A stretch of 64,000 bases of DNA from Diplonema japonicum (GCA_964019335.1 OZ025738.1:186001-250000); one strand, 5' to 3'; numbered from the stretch's first letter, positions 1 to 10,581 are shown. Program-made: numbers and translations. Notes: a model not told the origin generated them from the letters alone.

Positions 1-150
1 GCCCCCTGTAATCAAGTAAATGGTGCTTGTGCAGGGTGCCCCCACCGGCTTCCTTTAAATCATCGAGTTTTCTTTCTTTCTCTTATTCACAACACAAGAA
101 AAAACAAGAAAACATCTATATCCCGTCACGGGGGGCAAAGATGCTACAAC

Positions 151-3100
151 TCATGCTTTACTCTTGTTGCTGTTTTGTGTCACGTCACCGTCGCTGAGAG
201 CCTTCACATCAGCTTTTCCTTCCGTGATGAGGATGTGTAATGCGTCAGTGTGTTCGTTACTAGCCGCTCTGCTATACGGGGTAGCACCGTTGTTGTCGGC
301 CATGTTCACATATGCCTTTCCTTCCATGATGAGGATATGTAATGCATCAGCGTGTCCATTCTCAGCCGCCATGAAACATGGGGTAGCACCGTAGTTGTTG
401 GGCTTGTCCACATCTGCCTTTCCCTCCGTGATGAGGATACGTAATGAGTCAGCTTGTCCATTCTGAGCCGCCTTGAAACACGGGGTAGCACCACAGTTGT
501 CGCCGATGTCCACATCTGCCTTTCCCTCCGTGATAAGGATACGTAATGCGTCAGCGCGTCCTGATTCAACCGCAATTATACACGGGGTATCACCGTAGCT
601 GTTGGCCTTGTCCACATCTGCCTTTCCTTCCGTGATGAGGATACGTAATGAGTCAGCGTGTCCATTATGAGCCGCAATGACACACGGGGTAGTACCGTCG
701 TTATTTGGCTTATTCACATCTGCCTTTCCCTCAGTGATAAGGATACGTAATGCGTCAACGCATCCATTCAGAACCGCCAAGAAACACGGGGTAGCACCGT
801 TGTTGTCGGCCTTGTTCACATCTGCCTTTCCTTCCGTGATGAGGATACGTAATGAGTCAGTGTATCCATTCCGAGCCGCCATGATACACGGGGTAGTACC
901 GTCGTTGTTGGCCTTGTTCACATCTGCCTTTCCCTCCGTGATGAGGATATGTAATGCGTCAGCGCGTCCTTCTTTAACCGCAATTATACACAGGGTATCA
1001 CCGTTGCTGTTGGCCTTGTTCACATCAGCCTTTCCTTCCGTGATGAGGATACGTAATGAGTCAACGTGTCCATTTTGAGCCGCTATGATACACGGGGTAT
1101 AACCATTGTTGCCGGCCTTGTCCACGTCTGCCTTTCCTTCCGTGATAAGGATACGTAATGCGTCAACGTATCCATTCTGAACCGCCACGAAACACGGGGT
1201 ATTACCGTAGTTGTCTGCCTTGTCCACATCTGCCTTTCCTTCCGTGATGAGGATACGTAATGAGTCAGCGTGTCCATTATGAGCCGCAATGACACACGGG
1301 GTAGTACCGTCGTTATTTGGATTATTCACATCTGCCTTTCCCTCAGTGATAAGGATACGTAATGCGTCAACGCATCCATTCAGAACCGCCAAGAAACACG
1401 GGGTAGCACCGTTGTTGTCGGCCTTGTCCACATCTGCCTTTCCTTCCGTGATGAGGATACGTAACGAGTCAGTGTATCCATTCCGAGCCGCCATGATACA
1501 CGGGGTAGTACCGTCGTTGTTGGCCTTGTTCACATCTGCCTTTCCCTCCGTGATGAGGATATGTAATGCGTCAGCGCGTCCTTCTTTAACCGCAATTATA
1601 CACAGGGTATCACCGTTGCTGTTGGCCTTGTTCACATCAGCCTTTCCTTCAGTGATGAGGATACGAAATGCGTCAACGTATCCATTCTGAGACGCGATGG
1701 AACATGGGGTATAATCGAATTTGTTGGCTTTGTCTACATCTGCCTTTCCTTCCGTGATGAGGATTCGTAATGCGTCAGCGCGTCCTTCTTGAGCCGCCAT
1801 GATACACGGGGTAGCACCGTTGTTGTTGGCCTTGTTCACATCTGCCTTTCCTTCCGTGATGAGGATACGTAATGAGTCAACGTATCCATTTTGAGCCGCC
1901 TTGAAACACGGGGTATAACCATTGTTGTCGGCCTTGTTCACATCTGCCTTTCCTTCGGTGACGAGGATACGTAATGCGTCAGCGCGTCCCGCATTCTCTC
2001 GAGCCGCCGTGATACACGGGGCATCCATCATGAAGTGTTCCGTGAGGAAGACACGTAATTTGTCAGCTTCTTCTTCTTGAACCGTTATGAGACACGGGGT
2101 AGTACCGTCGTTGTTGGCCTTGTTCACATCTGCCTTTCCTTCCGTGATGAGGATACGTAATGAGTCAACGTGTCCATTTTGAGCCGCTATGATACACGGG
2201 GTATAACCATTGTTGCCGGCCTTGTCCACGTCTGCCTTTCCTTCCGTGATAAGGATACGTAATGCGTCAACGTATCCATTCTGAACCGCCACGAAACACA
2301 GGGTATTACCGTCGTTGTCTGCCTTGTCCACATCTGCCTTTCCTTCAGTGATGAGGATACGTAATGAGTCAACGTATCCATTCTTAGCTGCCAAGAAACA
2401 CGGGGTAGCACCGTTGTTGTTGGCCTTGTTCACATCTGCCTTTCCTTCCGTGATGAGGATACGTAATGAGTCAGCGCGTCCTTCTTTAACCGCAATTATA
2501 CACGGGGTATCACCGTTGTTGTTGGCCTTGTCCACATCTGCCTTTCCTTCAGTGATGAGGATACGTAATGCGTCAACGTATCCATTCTTAGCTGCCAAGA
2601 AACACGGGGTAGCACCGTTGTTGTTGGCCTTGTTCACATCTGCCTTTCCTTCCGTGATGAGGATACGTAATGAGTCAGCGTGTCCTTCTTTAACCGCAAT
2701 TATACACGGGGTATCACCGTTGTTGTTGGCCTTGTCCACATCTGCCTTTCCTTCAGTGATGAGCATACGTAATGCGTCAACGTATCCATTCTTAGCTGCC
2801 AAGAAACACGGGGTAGCACCGTTGTTGTTGGCCTTGTTCACATCTGCCTTTCCTTCCGTGATGAGGATACGTAATGCGTCAGCTAGTTCTTTTTGAACCG
2901 TAATGAGACACGGGGTAGTACCGTAGTCGTCGGCCTTGTTCACATCAGCCTTTCCCTCAGTGATAAGGATACGTAATGTGTCAACGTGTCCTCTTTGAGC
3001 CGCCACGTAACACGGGGTAGCACCGTTGTTGTTGGCCTTGTTCACATCTGCCTTTCCTTCAGTGATGAGGATACGTAATGAGTTAACGTATCCTTTCTGA

Positions 3101-5694
3101 GCCGCAGTGAAACACGGGGTATAACCGCTGTCGTCGGCCTCGTTCACATCAGCCTTTCCCTCAGTGATGAGGATACGTAATGAGTCAGCGTATCCGTTCT
3201 GAGCCGCCGTGATACACGGGGTAGCACCGTTGTTGTTGGCCTTGTTCACATCTGCCTTTCCTTCCGTGATGAGGACACGTAATGAGTCAGCGTGTCCATT
3301 CAAAGCTGCCATGAAACACGGGGTAGAACCGTCGTTGTCGGCCTTATTCACATCTGCCTTTCCTTCCGTGATGAGGATACTTAATACGTCAGCGTGTCCA
3401 TTCTGAGCCGCTTTTAAACACGGGGTTGCACTGTTGTCGTCGGTCTTGTTCACATCTGCCTTTCCTTCCGTGATGAGGATACGTAATGCGTCAACGTGTC
3501 CATTATGAGCCGCCATGAAACACGGGGTAGAACCGTAGTTGTCGGGCTTGTCCACATCTGCCTTTCCCACCGTGATGAGGATACGTAATGCATTAGTGCC
3601 TCCCTCTTGAGCCGCCATGATACATGGGGTAGCACCGTTGTTGTTGGCTTTGTTCACATCTGCCTTTCCTTCCGTGATGAGGATACGTAATGAGTCAGCG
3701 TATCCACTAAAAGCCGCCGTGATACACGGAGCATAACCGTTGTTGTTGGCCTTGTTCACATCTGCCTTTCCTTCCGTGATGAGGACACGTAATGAGTCAG
3801 AGTGTCCATTCTTAGCCGCCATGAAACACGGGGTAGTACCGTCGTTGTCGGCCTTGTTCACATCAGCCTTTCCTTCCGTGATGAGGATACGTAATGAGTC
3901 AGCGTGTCCATTCTCAGCCGCCGTGATACACGGGGTAGTACCGTTGTTGTCAACCTTGTTCACATCTGCCTTTCCTTCCGTGATGAGGATACGCAATGCA
4001 TCAGCGTATCCACTAAAAGCCGCCATGATACATGGGGCATAACCGTATTTGTTGGACTTGTTCACATCTGCCTTTCCTTCCGTGATGAGGATACGCAATG
4101 AGTCAGCGTGTCCATTCTGAGCCGCCATGATACACGGGGTAGTACCGTCGTTGTTGGCCTTGTTCACATCTGCCTTTCCATCCGTGATGAGGATGCGCAA
4201 GGCGTCCACGCAGTCGCGTTCAGCGGCGACAGAGCACGCAGTGCCGCCAGACGCATCCGCCGTATCCGCTGCCAGCCTCCCAGAGAGGAAGACATCCTTA
4301 AGAAGGTCAGCCCGATTCCTTGCGGCCGCAGCATGAAGCACTGTCCACCCTTTACGCGATCCCTCTTCCTCGTTCGCTCCCCAGAAAGTGTCGCCGAGAA
4401 CCTGCACCACCTTGTCGAATACAGCCAGCTTGCAAGAACACGCAAGAAGCCCGACACCTGTTGTGTGAAGATCCTTTGGTACCCCAGCAAGGTCCGCTCC
4501 CTTGCTCAACAGAACTATCGCACTCTTCTCGTGGCTCCTGTCCTTGTTCATCCGCAACACTGCTGAGAGCGAAGCGTTCAGAGCCTCAGAGTGAGCTGTG
4601 GGTGACAGGGACAGGTTGGCACAGCACAGAGACACCACCTGCTCGTTGTGCTCCAACTCTGCCGCCTCCTGAAGCACCGTCTTGCCGACTTCATCAACAG
4701 GCATTGTCGTGCTGAGCGGGTAGTCTACGAACCTTCCTTCACGCGTCACCGGATGAAGTTGAAAGATGTCATCTATCGTGGGCTTCCTCCTGATCGTTTC
4801 GAGGATCACCGGTTGGAGTTCAAAGCTGTCGTCTCTCGTGAGCTTCGTCTTTCTTTTTTCGATCGTATGGAGGAGCTTCGCGTTGCGGACACGCTCCACC
4901 TGTGTCATGACGTCTCCAAGCCTGCCCCAGTGATAGAAGTCGATTTCCTGCAGCTCCACCACAACCACGCGACGCATGCTTGTGTCGAGAGCCACCTCCA
5001 GCAGACGCATCACACCGATGTCAGGGCGACCCACCACCCGGAACTGGGTGTTCGCTGCGATCAGAACCTCCTTCTCCTCGGGGAAGCGACTGAACCGAGC
5101 GATCCTCCGCCCAGTCTTAACCCGAAGAATGAGGATCGTCCCCTGAACCTCTTCGTCCCGACCGCACCCACCCGTCGTCCCAAGGAAGTCCCTCACCACC
5201 TCAGGGTCCTCACTTGCACTCGTGGGGTGCGGCATCGTCACCACTGCCCCCACAGAGTACAGCGACTCACTCACCCGGAAGTCGATTGCACGGAACACGG
5301 TCCCCTCGTACTTCGGCTGCGACATCATTGCTCGGTGCAGGGAATAGGCGAAGTCCTTCATCGGCTCGTAGCGTTCCCGCTCCCCGTGGAACGCCACCTC
5401 ACGCATCGCCGCGTTCACCCCGTAGCACAAGGGGCTCTCCAGACTGTACAGCCGAAGGTACGGCTCCGACTTCCCCTCCACCTGCTGCACCGCCCACTTC
5501 GCAGCACCATTCGTATCACCTTTCGCAGCCATCACACTCCTCATCGCAGCCTCCACCGTCGCCAGTATCGGCCTTGCACACGACGCACCTTTGAAGAACT
5601 CGCTCCTCCCTCGGTCCACCTCGATCTCGCCGACCCCGTCGCTGTACCGGCTCACTACTCCCTCGTTTGCTGCCACCACCCTTCCTCCACCCAC
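151..5694 (-). CDS. ART-ankyrin protein 1, main exon (exon 2)
   Basis: Open for 1847 codons. Residues about 41-265 look like an R-S-E class mono-ADP-ribosyltransferase: YLRLYSLESPLCYGVN, Arg135 in VFRAID, Thr-Ser-Ala-Ser at 158-161, and the ExE pair in FPEEKEVLI (Glu207/Glu209) followed by a QFRV strand. Such enzymes transfer ADP-ribose from NAD to protein side chains. A linker follows, then about 39 ankyrin repeats of 34 residues (GKADVNKANNNGATPC type), likely for partner binding. There is no signal peptide or membrane segment, so it is probably cytosolic. The first in-frame start candidate is GTG preceded by AAG, so I treat 5694 as an exon start spliced to 6644-6919, giving about 1939 residues. 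Catalytic activity is inferred from motifs only. Confidence 0.85.
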   Translation of the reverse strand: MGGGRVVAANEGVVSRYSDGVGEIEVDRGRSEFFKGASCARPILATVEAAMRSVMAAKGDTNGAAKWAVQQVEGKSEPYLRLYSLESPLCYGVNAAMREVAFHGERERYEPMKDFAYSLHRAMMSQPKYEGTVFRAIDFRVSESLYSVGAVVTMPHPTSASEDPEVVRDFLGTTGGCGRDEEVQGTILILRVKTGRRIARFSRFPEEKEVLIAANTQFRVVGRPDIGVMRLLEVALDTSMRRVVVVELQEIDFYHWGRLGDVMTQVERVRNAKLLHTIEKRKTKLTRDDSFELQPVILETIRRKPTIDDIFQLHPVTREGRFVDYPLSTTMPVDEVGKTVLQEAAELEHNEQVVSLCCANLSLSPTAHSEALNASLSAVLRMNKDRSHEKSAIVLLSKGADLAGVPKDLHTTGVGLLACSCKLAVFDKVVQVLGDTFWGANEEEGSRKGWTVLHAAAARNRADLLKDVFLSGRLAADTADASGGTACSVAAERDCVDALRILITDGKADVNKANNDGTTPCIMAAQNGHADSLRILITEGKADVNKSNKYGYAPCIMAAFSGYADALRILITEGKADVNKVDNNGTTPCITAAENGHADSLRILITEGKADVNKADNDGTTPCFMAAKNGHSDSLRVLITEGKADVNKANNNGYAPCITAAFSGYADSLRILITEGKADVNKANNNGATPCIMAAQEGGTNALRILITVGKADVDKPDNYGSTPCFMAAHNGHVDALRILITEGKADVNKTDDNSATPCLKAAQNGHADVLSILITEGKADVNKADNDGSTPCFMAALNGHADSLRVLITEGKADVNKANNNGATPCITAAQNGYADSLRILITEGKADVNEADDSGYTPCFTAAQKGYVNSLRILITEGKADVNKANNNGATPCYVAAQRGHVDTLRILITEGKADVNKADDYGTTPCLITVQKELADALRILITEGKADVNKANNNGATPCFLAAKNGYVDALRMLITEGKADVDKANNNGDTPCIIAVKEGHADSLRILITEGKADVNKANNNGATPCFLAAKNGYVDALRILITEGKADVDKANNNGDTPCIIAVKEGRADSLRILITEGKADVNKANNNGATPCFLAAKNGYVDSLRILITEGKADVDKADNDGNTLCFVAVQNGYVDALRILITEGKADVDKAGNNGYTPCIIAAQNGHVDSLRILITEGKADVNKANNDGTTPCLITVQEEEADKLRVFLTEHFMMDAPCITAARENAGRADALRILVTEGKADVNKADNNGYTPCFKAAQNGYVDSLRILITEGKADVNKANNNGATPCIMAAQEGRADALRILITEGKADVDKANKFDYTPCSIASQNGYVDAFRILITEGKADVNKANSNGDTLCIIAVKEGRADALHILITEGKADVNKANNDGTTPCIMAARNGYTDSLRILITEGKADVDKADNNGATPCFLAVLNGCVDALRILITEGKADVNNPNNDGTTPCVIAAHNGHADSLRILITEGKADVDKADNYGNTPCFVAVQNGYVDALRILITEGKADVDKAGNNGYTPCIIAAQNGHVDSLRILITEGKADVNKANSNGDTLCIIAVKEGRADALHILITEGKADVNKANNDGTTPCIMAARNGYTDSLRILITEGKADVNKADNNGATPCFLAVLNGCVDALRILITEGKADVNKPNNDGTTPCVIAAHNGHADSLRILITEGKADVDKANSYGDTPCIIAVESGRADALRILITEGKADVDIGDNCGATPCFKAAQNGQADSLRILITEGKADVDKPNNYGATPCFMAAENGHADALHILIMEGKAYVNMADNNGATPYSRAASNEHTDALHILITEGKADVKALSDGDVTQNSNKSKA
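200..4200 (-). repeat. 102-bp ankyrin-coding tandem array
   Basis: About 39 direct repeats of 102 bp encode one ankyrin unit each. They are unusually alike at the DNA level. Larger duplications are visible: about 677-1078 and 1289-1690 are almost identical (offset 612 bp, six units), and 2315-2896 repeats with a 204-bp period (two units). One unit near 2030-2090 is shortened and lacks the GKADVN core. The pattern suggests unequal crossover or gene conversion. Confidence 0.9.
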
Positions 5695-6643
5695 CTTGTT
5701 TTATTTTTTTTAAGTTCTTTTTATTTATTTTCTGGATTCCCTCTTAAGGAATTTTGGCTAGAGCCGGGAAAATAAAGTTTTCATTATTTCCCTAGGGAAA
5801 ATAAAGTACTCTATTTTTTTCCTCATGTTTTAAGCAGATTTGTGAAAATGGGGCTTCAGAGAAAAGAGGCCGAAAAATCAATAAAATTTTGCGGTATTTG
5901 TGCCATGGTTGGTGCCCACCGTGGACAGGGGGTCCTACACGTGCCTGTCACCATTCTGCTGTTGCATCCTGGAGTTGGCTGTTGGGGTTTGCCTTTCAGT
6001 CATAGTCCCTCTAAGTAGGGAGTTGTTTGGGTGGACGAGAACAGGGGCCATGCGTCGGTGCACCCAAGTTCCTCAGGGAGTTCATCGAGTTCAGCCGCAT
6101 CCGCACCAGAAAGCCCAGGAGCCCGGGAGGCTGATATGATAACGTAGTTAGATGCCCTATAAAGGAGGGCTTAAGCCGTCGAGCCTCTGGTCCCTTTATA
6201 GCCGCCTGAACCATACCATGAAGCATAAGGGATTTGCTGCATTTCCCCCGTTTTCGTGACAGCCGAATTTTGGTTCATCTTTATGTGTGAGCCCCCTAAA
6301 TTGTATTTCTTCTCAAAAGCAACCACTTCAACGGAGTTTTCGGGACTATTTACACATTTCTTTCAAAATACTTCCCGTGGTTGCATGCTGCCCCTTTTTT
6401 GTGAAAATTTAAAAAAGCGTTTTTTCGCAAAGAAAAAAGCATTGACAAATAGCGGAGAGGTGACCATATCGGATTATTAAAGCAAAAAGTGAACTTTATT
6501 CTTCCCTCGGTTGATATTCTATCCCGAGGGATCTTATTTTCCCGAGCGAAGCGAGGGAAAAATAACCCCCTCGGGATAGAATATCACTTTATTTATTTAA
6601 AAATCAATAGTTATTATTTCTTTTTTTTATTCTTTTTGTATAC
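5695..6643 (-). other. Intron of ART-ankyrin gene 1 (949 nt) with inserted sequence
   Basis: Minus strand: exon ...TTCAAG, donor GTATAC, acceptor ...AAACAAG before GTGGGTGG. The same junction in gene 2 spans only 51 nt, so about 900 bp appears to have been inserted here. The interval holds a foldback (6512-6586), a copy of a short repeat (ATGGTTGGTGCCCACCGTGG, near 5903-5957) that also lies upstream of both paralogues, and no convincing gene. Confidence 0.65.
6512..6586. repeat. Foldback palindrome, 19-bp perfect arms
   Basis: Arms 6512-6530 and 6568-6586 are exact reverse complements (TGATATTCTATCCCGAGGG). A second nested pair at 6534-6543 and 6555-6565 (TTATTTTCCC against GGGAAAAATAA, one extra base) surrounds GAGCGAAGCGA. 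It resembles the hairpin of a small foldback or MITE-type element; no flanking duplication was identified. Confidence 0.75.
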
Positions 6644-6919
6644 CTTGAACGCTTTCGCCGCCTTCTTAAGCTCTTCACGCGCCTCCGACACCAGTGATGA
6701 CACGCTGTCCCCCACACCGCGCTCCTTGTTGCGTTTCAGGAACTCCTGCATCACAGCAATCACGCTGTGGCACAGTGCGTCGTGCCACTTCCCCATCGCC
6801 GTGTCCAGCTCCACCTCGATGGTGGTGGTTGCTGTACCCCCCACGCTGCTCGCCAACTGTCCACGCAGCTGCACCACCGCTTTCCACGCTATTTCTACAG
6901 CTCCCTCTCCCGCCGTCAT
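6644..6919 (-). CDS. ART-ankyrin protein 1, exon 1 (92 codons)
   Basis: Starts at ATG 6919 (MTAGEGAVEIAW) and runs 92 codons to FK before a GTATAC donor. The product is mostly helical with charged residues and a basic end; I do not recognise a domain. An almost identical 92-codon exon lies at 14699-14974, just upstream of the paralogous ART-ankyrin exon. Both end phase 0 with AAG then GT, and both downstream exons begin phase 0 without ATG, so joining them explains both oddities. Without splicing it would read about 101 codons to a stop at 6614. A separate small gene is the alternative. Confidence 0.7.
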
Positions 6920-7113
6920 TTCTTCTTCTTTTTCTTTGTTGATAATTGCAAGTAGGTAATCTGTGTGGATGTATGTTGTGAACATGTGAACAAACAAACT
7001 GGAGAAACTAAAATGCTGAAAGGAGGGAGAGGAGTAAGGAGAGAGGAAGATGATATCAATTAAAAACTCAAATCTATTTCTACGGTGCATGGTGCCCACC
7101 GTGGACTGAGATC

Positions 7114-7392
7114 CTACACGTGCCTGTCGCACTCCCACGGTGCCAGGATGTTGGATACCTGTTGCATCTGAAGCAGCATGCGCTCCAGCTCCGCGACTTC
7201 CCCTTCTCCTCCCGCCTCTCTTTCTTCTTCGTCTTCTGAGTCGTCTCGGGAATCTTCTTCGTCCACCTCCTCCGTCGGTGGGATGTGTGCCACTGCGTCG
7301 GTCCGCCATCCCCGTGGGTGGATGTAGAAAACCGCGCCTGTGATCACCCTGCGTAGGTTCCTTGCTGCGACGGGGTCCGACGACGCTGAAAC
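7114..7392 (-). pseudogene. LINE C-terminal fragment (ELxLDFE family)
   Basis: The minus-strand reading contains SDPVAARNLRRVITGAVFYI and an acidic stretch. This resembles the LINE at the right edge of the window (RDPVVAYQIRRIIAGAVPYI followed by an acidic run, within 62051-63361). No start, no reverse transcriptase and no 3' part remain. A putative splice acceptor (TTGTTTCAG) precedes it but may be chance. Confidence 0.55.
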
Positions 7393-7868
7393 AATATAAA
7401 GAAAGAGATCAGGTGAAAAAGGGGGTTAAGGACTGGAGGGGGTTGAGGGTTCGCTCCGTGTTGAGGCCTTTTGGACGAACCCGAGCCGGTTCAGCGGAGA
7501 CCGTCAAGCTTCACAAGGTCATGACTCCCCGTTCCACAATCTGGCAGCCCTTTCTCACCCGTTTGTCAACATAATTAGAAAAGGTATAAAAACAGAAGTG
7601 GGTGAAAGTTACAACAAAACCTCATACATCAAACCACCACAGGGGTACAACCTTCCTTTGAATTACTGTCGTACTACGGTAAAGATCTGTTTTTGTTTGC
7701 TTAACAGACCTGCGGGTAACAGTGGCCTGCAATATTGATATTCTTTCGGCTACTTCCTTCTTGCGTTGGTAGTGGTGAACGATGTTTAGGGGTATCATCT
7801 ACCACTTAAAAAGGTGAGCCGAGGGAGAGGGAACAAGGGTTTAAAATCTTCTTTTGTAACGCGTGCCT
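7393..7868. other. Intergenic, no gene seen
   Basis: Mixed-composition sequence between the LINE fragment and the 3' end of LRR gene A. Nothing recognisable on either strand; short open frames have no coding character. Confidence 0.5.
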
Positions 7869-9542
7869 TTAGCGTCTACCCAGAAGAAAAACAACAACAA
7901 CAACAACAGAAGAAACGGTCGAGAATACGCAAAGCGTTAACGGTATCCCACACCACCCTTTTCCCGTTTCCTTCCTCGTTCTCTCCAAGGGGGGCTTCGA
8001 TTCTAAATTCCCTCCTTCTCCTCCACCACCACCACCACCAGCAGCAGCAGGAGTAGCAGCAGCATCATGAGGGGTGGTTCTCTTCCTCAAGACGCCAACC
8101 GGTTCAACATTCAGCCACCTAACTGAAACACATCCAGTCGAAGCGATTTCACAGGCGAAGTGGTTCCCAACAGTTCTGATAGATGTAAGCGAGGGGTTCT
8201 TATGGAGGAATCGACAACCGATAGTAGTCACGCTGGTAAAGCCTTCAAGATCCACCGATGTGAGGGAGGGGTTCGCGCACAGGAACTCGTCGTTGAGCGA
8301 TGTAAGATTGGCCAGACAGCCCCCGCCGGCAAATGACACAAGATCGTTGTTTGCAGACATGAAGCAGATTCCGATGGAACGCACTTTTCTGAAGACGCTG
8401 AAGTCGAAAGCCTCCAACGAGGTCTCGTTCAAGAAACTCGTTCCGATGCTGCGAACCTTTCCGAACCCGCTCACGTCGAGCGATTTTAAACACGGGCTTC
8501 CATAAAGGCAGAAGGCCCCTATGCTCTGTGTCTTCCTTAACCCACTGAGATCGACTGTTGCAAGCGAACTGTTCTTGACCAAGAACTCGTCGTCTATCTC
8601 AACGAGGTCTCCCAACCCACCAGCACCGGTGCTGAACCTTTCGAGGAACCTGTTGTTGCACACGAACTCTGTTCCGACTGACCGGACGCTTGTCAAGCCG
8701 TCGAGACCAAGTGATTTGAGGGAGGTGTTGTTTAGAAAATGGTGGCCGATCGTCTCCACCTTTGTAAAACAGCTCAGGTCGATCCGTTCAAGAGAGGCGT
8801 TTCCGCACAAGAACTCGTCCCCTATTCGTTCAACTGAGCTGACCATGCTCTGCAAGTCCACCGACGTGAGGGACGGGTTGTGGCAGACGAAGCCGTCTCC
8901 TATACTTTCAACCCCGTCCAACCCACGGAGACCATCGATCGACGTGAGAGACTTGTTCCCGTTCATGAAATAATCCCCAATCTCCGCAACACCCTTTAAA
9001 CCGTCAAAATCAACAGATACGAGGCGTGGACAGTCGCAGAGAAACTCCTCCCCGAACATCACGAGGGTCATCCTGACCGTGACGGACAGCAGAAGGCAGT
9101 TCTGAAGAAAACCCCCGCTTGTTACGCGAGGGATACAAGCTGAGTCAATAATGATGAGGTGGTCCAGACCAACCGGAAGGTCGTGGGACTCAAGGGTGAT
9201 TATCTCGTCTGGCGTGTCTCCCACATCGATCTCCAGAACCATCTCGGGGAGGTCTTGCAGCCTGTTCTTAGCTTCTTCGGGGTTCTCCCATAGTTCCGCT
9301 AGCCCTATGGTTGCTGTGTGTTGAACAAGCTGGGCTTCCGACCCGTCCACAAGCCCGCTGCTCTGAACCTCCCCACCGTACAGCCGGTCTAGGACGCTGC
9401 CTTCCCATGTTAGTTTGAAGTTCCCTTCAGCCACACCTGCGGCGAGGGACGCCTTGAGGTACAGGCTGCGAATTGTATCCTTTCCCGATAGTTGCACATC
9501 ATGCGTCCCAGCAGCCGTCTTCACGAACACTGTGATGCTCAT
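7869..9542 (-). CDS. Ubiquitin-like/LRR protein A with C-terminal hydrophobic tail
   Basis: 557 residues from ATG 9542 (MSITVFVKTAAG). Residues 1-75 have a ubiquitin-like pattern (TVFVKT...TIRSLYLKA...KLTWEGSVLD). Residues about 120-480 are BspA-type leucine-rich repeats (SLTSVDL...IGDEFLC, about 24 residues each). The C-terminus has a poly-Gly stretch, then a hydrophobic tail (VSSVVVVVVFLLGRR) that could act as a tail anchor; its valines come from a GTT microsatellite (about 7886-7906). It is the most divergent family member and the only one with this tail. Likely a protein-binding or surface scaffold; no enzymatic role is seen. Confidence 0.8.
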   Translation of the reverse strand: MSITVFVKTAAGTHDVQLSGKDTIRSLYLKASLAAGVAEGNFKLTWEGSVLDRLYGGEVQSSGLVDGSEAQLVQHTATIGLAELWENPEEAKNRLQDLPEMVLEIDVGDTPDEIITLESHDLPVGLDHLIIIDSACIPRVTSGGFLQNCLLLSVTVRMTLVMFGEEFLCDCPRLVSVDFDGLKGVAEIGDYFMNGNKSLTSIDGLRGLDGVESIGDGFVCHNPSLTSVDLQSMVSSVERIGDEFLCGNASLERIDLSCFTKVETIGHHFLNNTSLKSLGLDGLTSVRSVGTEFVCNNRFLERFSTGAGGLGDLVEIDDEFLVKNSSLATVDLSGLRKTQSIGAFCLYGSPCLKSLDVSGFGKVRSIGTSFLNETSLEAFDFSVFRKVRSIGICFMSANNDLVSFAGGGCLANLTSLNDEFLCANPSLTSVDLEGFTSVTTIGCRFLHKNPSLTSIRTVGNHFACEIASTGCVSVRWLNVEPVGVLRKRTTPHDAAATPAAAGGGGGGGEGGNLESKPPLERTRKETGKGWCGIPLTLCVFSTVSSVVVVVVFLLGRR

Positions 9543-9689
9543 TTTCTTTTTTTTTTTCCGATTTTCACTTTTTCACTTTTTCTTATTATAGAAACCTGGC
9601 CAAGGTGTGCCTCTCGAAGCTCGAAAAAGAAAGGTGGGAAAAAAAGTTCGCTTTTTTCTTTTTCTTCCCTTTCTTCTTTTTCGTTTGAA

Positions 9690-9765
9690 CTTAGTAAGCC
9701 AGCTGCACATCCCGCCTTCTTGAGAAACTCGGCCCGAACATCACGAGGGTCATCCCGGTGCGGCT
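9690..9765 (-). pseudogene. Chimeric LRR-gene scrap
   Basis: CAGCTGCACATCCCGCCTTCTTG resembles the ubiquitin-like part of the LRR family and then joins GAACATCACGAGGGTCATC, which occurs in LRR gene A near 9055. Too short to code. Confidence 0.4.
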
Positions 9766-10580
9766 TCTTTGTCCACCAACATTTCGTGTTGGTCGTCCGA
9801 TGGTGCCCCGTGAGGCGTCCGCACTGGTCTGATTCATTTTCTTTAAAAAGGTTTGCTATTCTTTTTCTGTGTATCAGCCCACCCACCTTTCTCTTTTCTT
9901 TTCTTCTTTTTTTGGGGGAAAGTACTGATGGATCAAAGTGATGGATCAAAAGTGATGGATCAAAGTAGGAAAAAAGAGGTAAGAAAAAAGAAAAAAGAAA
10001 GTCAAGCGACTGGCACCTTCCGAAGAAGGGCCTCCCACGTCCGCCGGGTTGAGCAGAGGATGCCGGGGGTAGGGGGAAACATTTGATAATTGGATACCGT
10101 GTGGTCTTCTCACCCCTGGCCGGTATTGGACCTTCTGAAAAGTCCTTCTGTCCCAAAAGGGGGGAAAGAAGAAGAAGGAGAAGCTCCAGTCTCGGGACAG
10201 CACGTGGGCAGTTGTCCAGTGCCAATGAATGGGATGGGGATGAAACTACGGGGGAGCCGGGATGGTCAGGACTTACTTTGCAGGACTTCCAATACCATGT
10301 GGTCCTCTCACCCCTGGCCGGTATTGGACCTTCTGAAAAGTTCTTTTGTACCCAAAAAGGAGGAAAGAAGGAGAAGAAAGTTAAATACTGTAAAACGCGA
10401 GCTGAGAAAAATATCCGGGCTTCTTTTTCGCTTCTGGGAGTTTGTCACTCTGGCAACTTTCTCTCCGGAATCTTTCGTTTACAGTGATCTTTCTTTTTTT
10501 TAAAATTCCACTTCCAGTTTTAAAAAAAAAAATATATGAGTTAAAGGAAGTCTTTGTGAGACGCCCCCTTGTTCTCATCT
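9755..10580 (-). repeat. Repeat block colinear with 53.9-54.4 kb
   Basis: Three segments reappear in the same order near 53.9-54.4 kb: 9755-9900 with 53925-54045, 10224-10285 with 54206-54270, and 10530-10580 with 54330-54375. In both places a LINE coding end follows (10582-10836 and 54377-54631). This is probably the 3' untranslated region of one LINE family plus later insertions. Inside, 10092-10178 and 10290-10376 are near-identical direct repeats (CCCCTGGCCGGTATTGGACC). Confidence 0.6.
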
Positions 10581-10581
10581 T

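Noticed and set aside
200..4200. Non-coding satellite DNA
   Set aside because: The 102-bp period keeps one open frame and codes canonical ankyrin units continuous with an ART domain.
4648..5775. 375-codon plus-strand frame opposite ART-ankyrin exon 2 (and 13646-14539 opposite gene 2)
   Set aside because: Antisense to the conserved ART domain; rich in His/Arg/Pro as expected from the complement, with no domain and no independent conservation.
9539..10225. 228-codon minus frame upstream of LRR gene A
   Set aside because: Low-complexity composition, no motif, overlaps repeat blocks shared with 53.9-54.3 kb.
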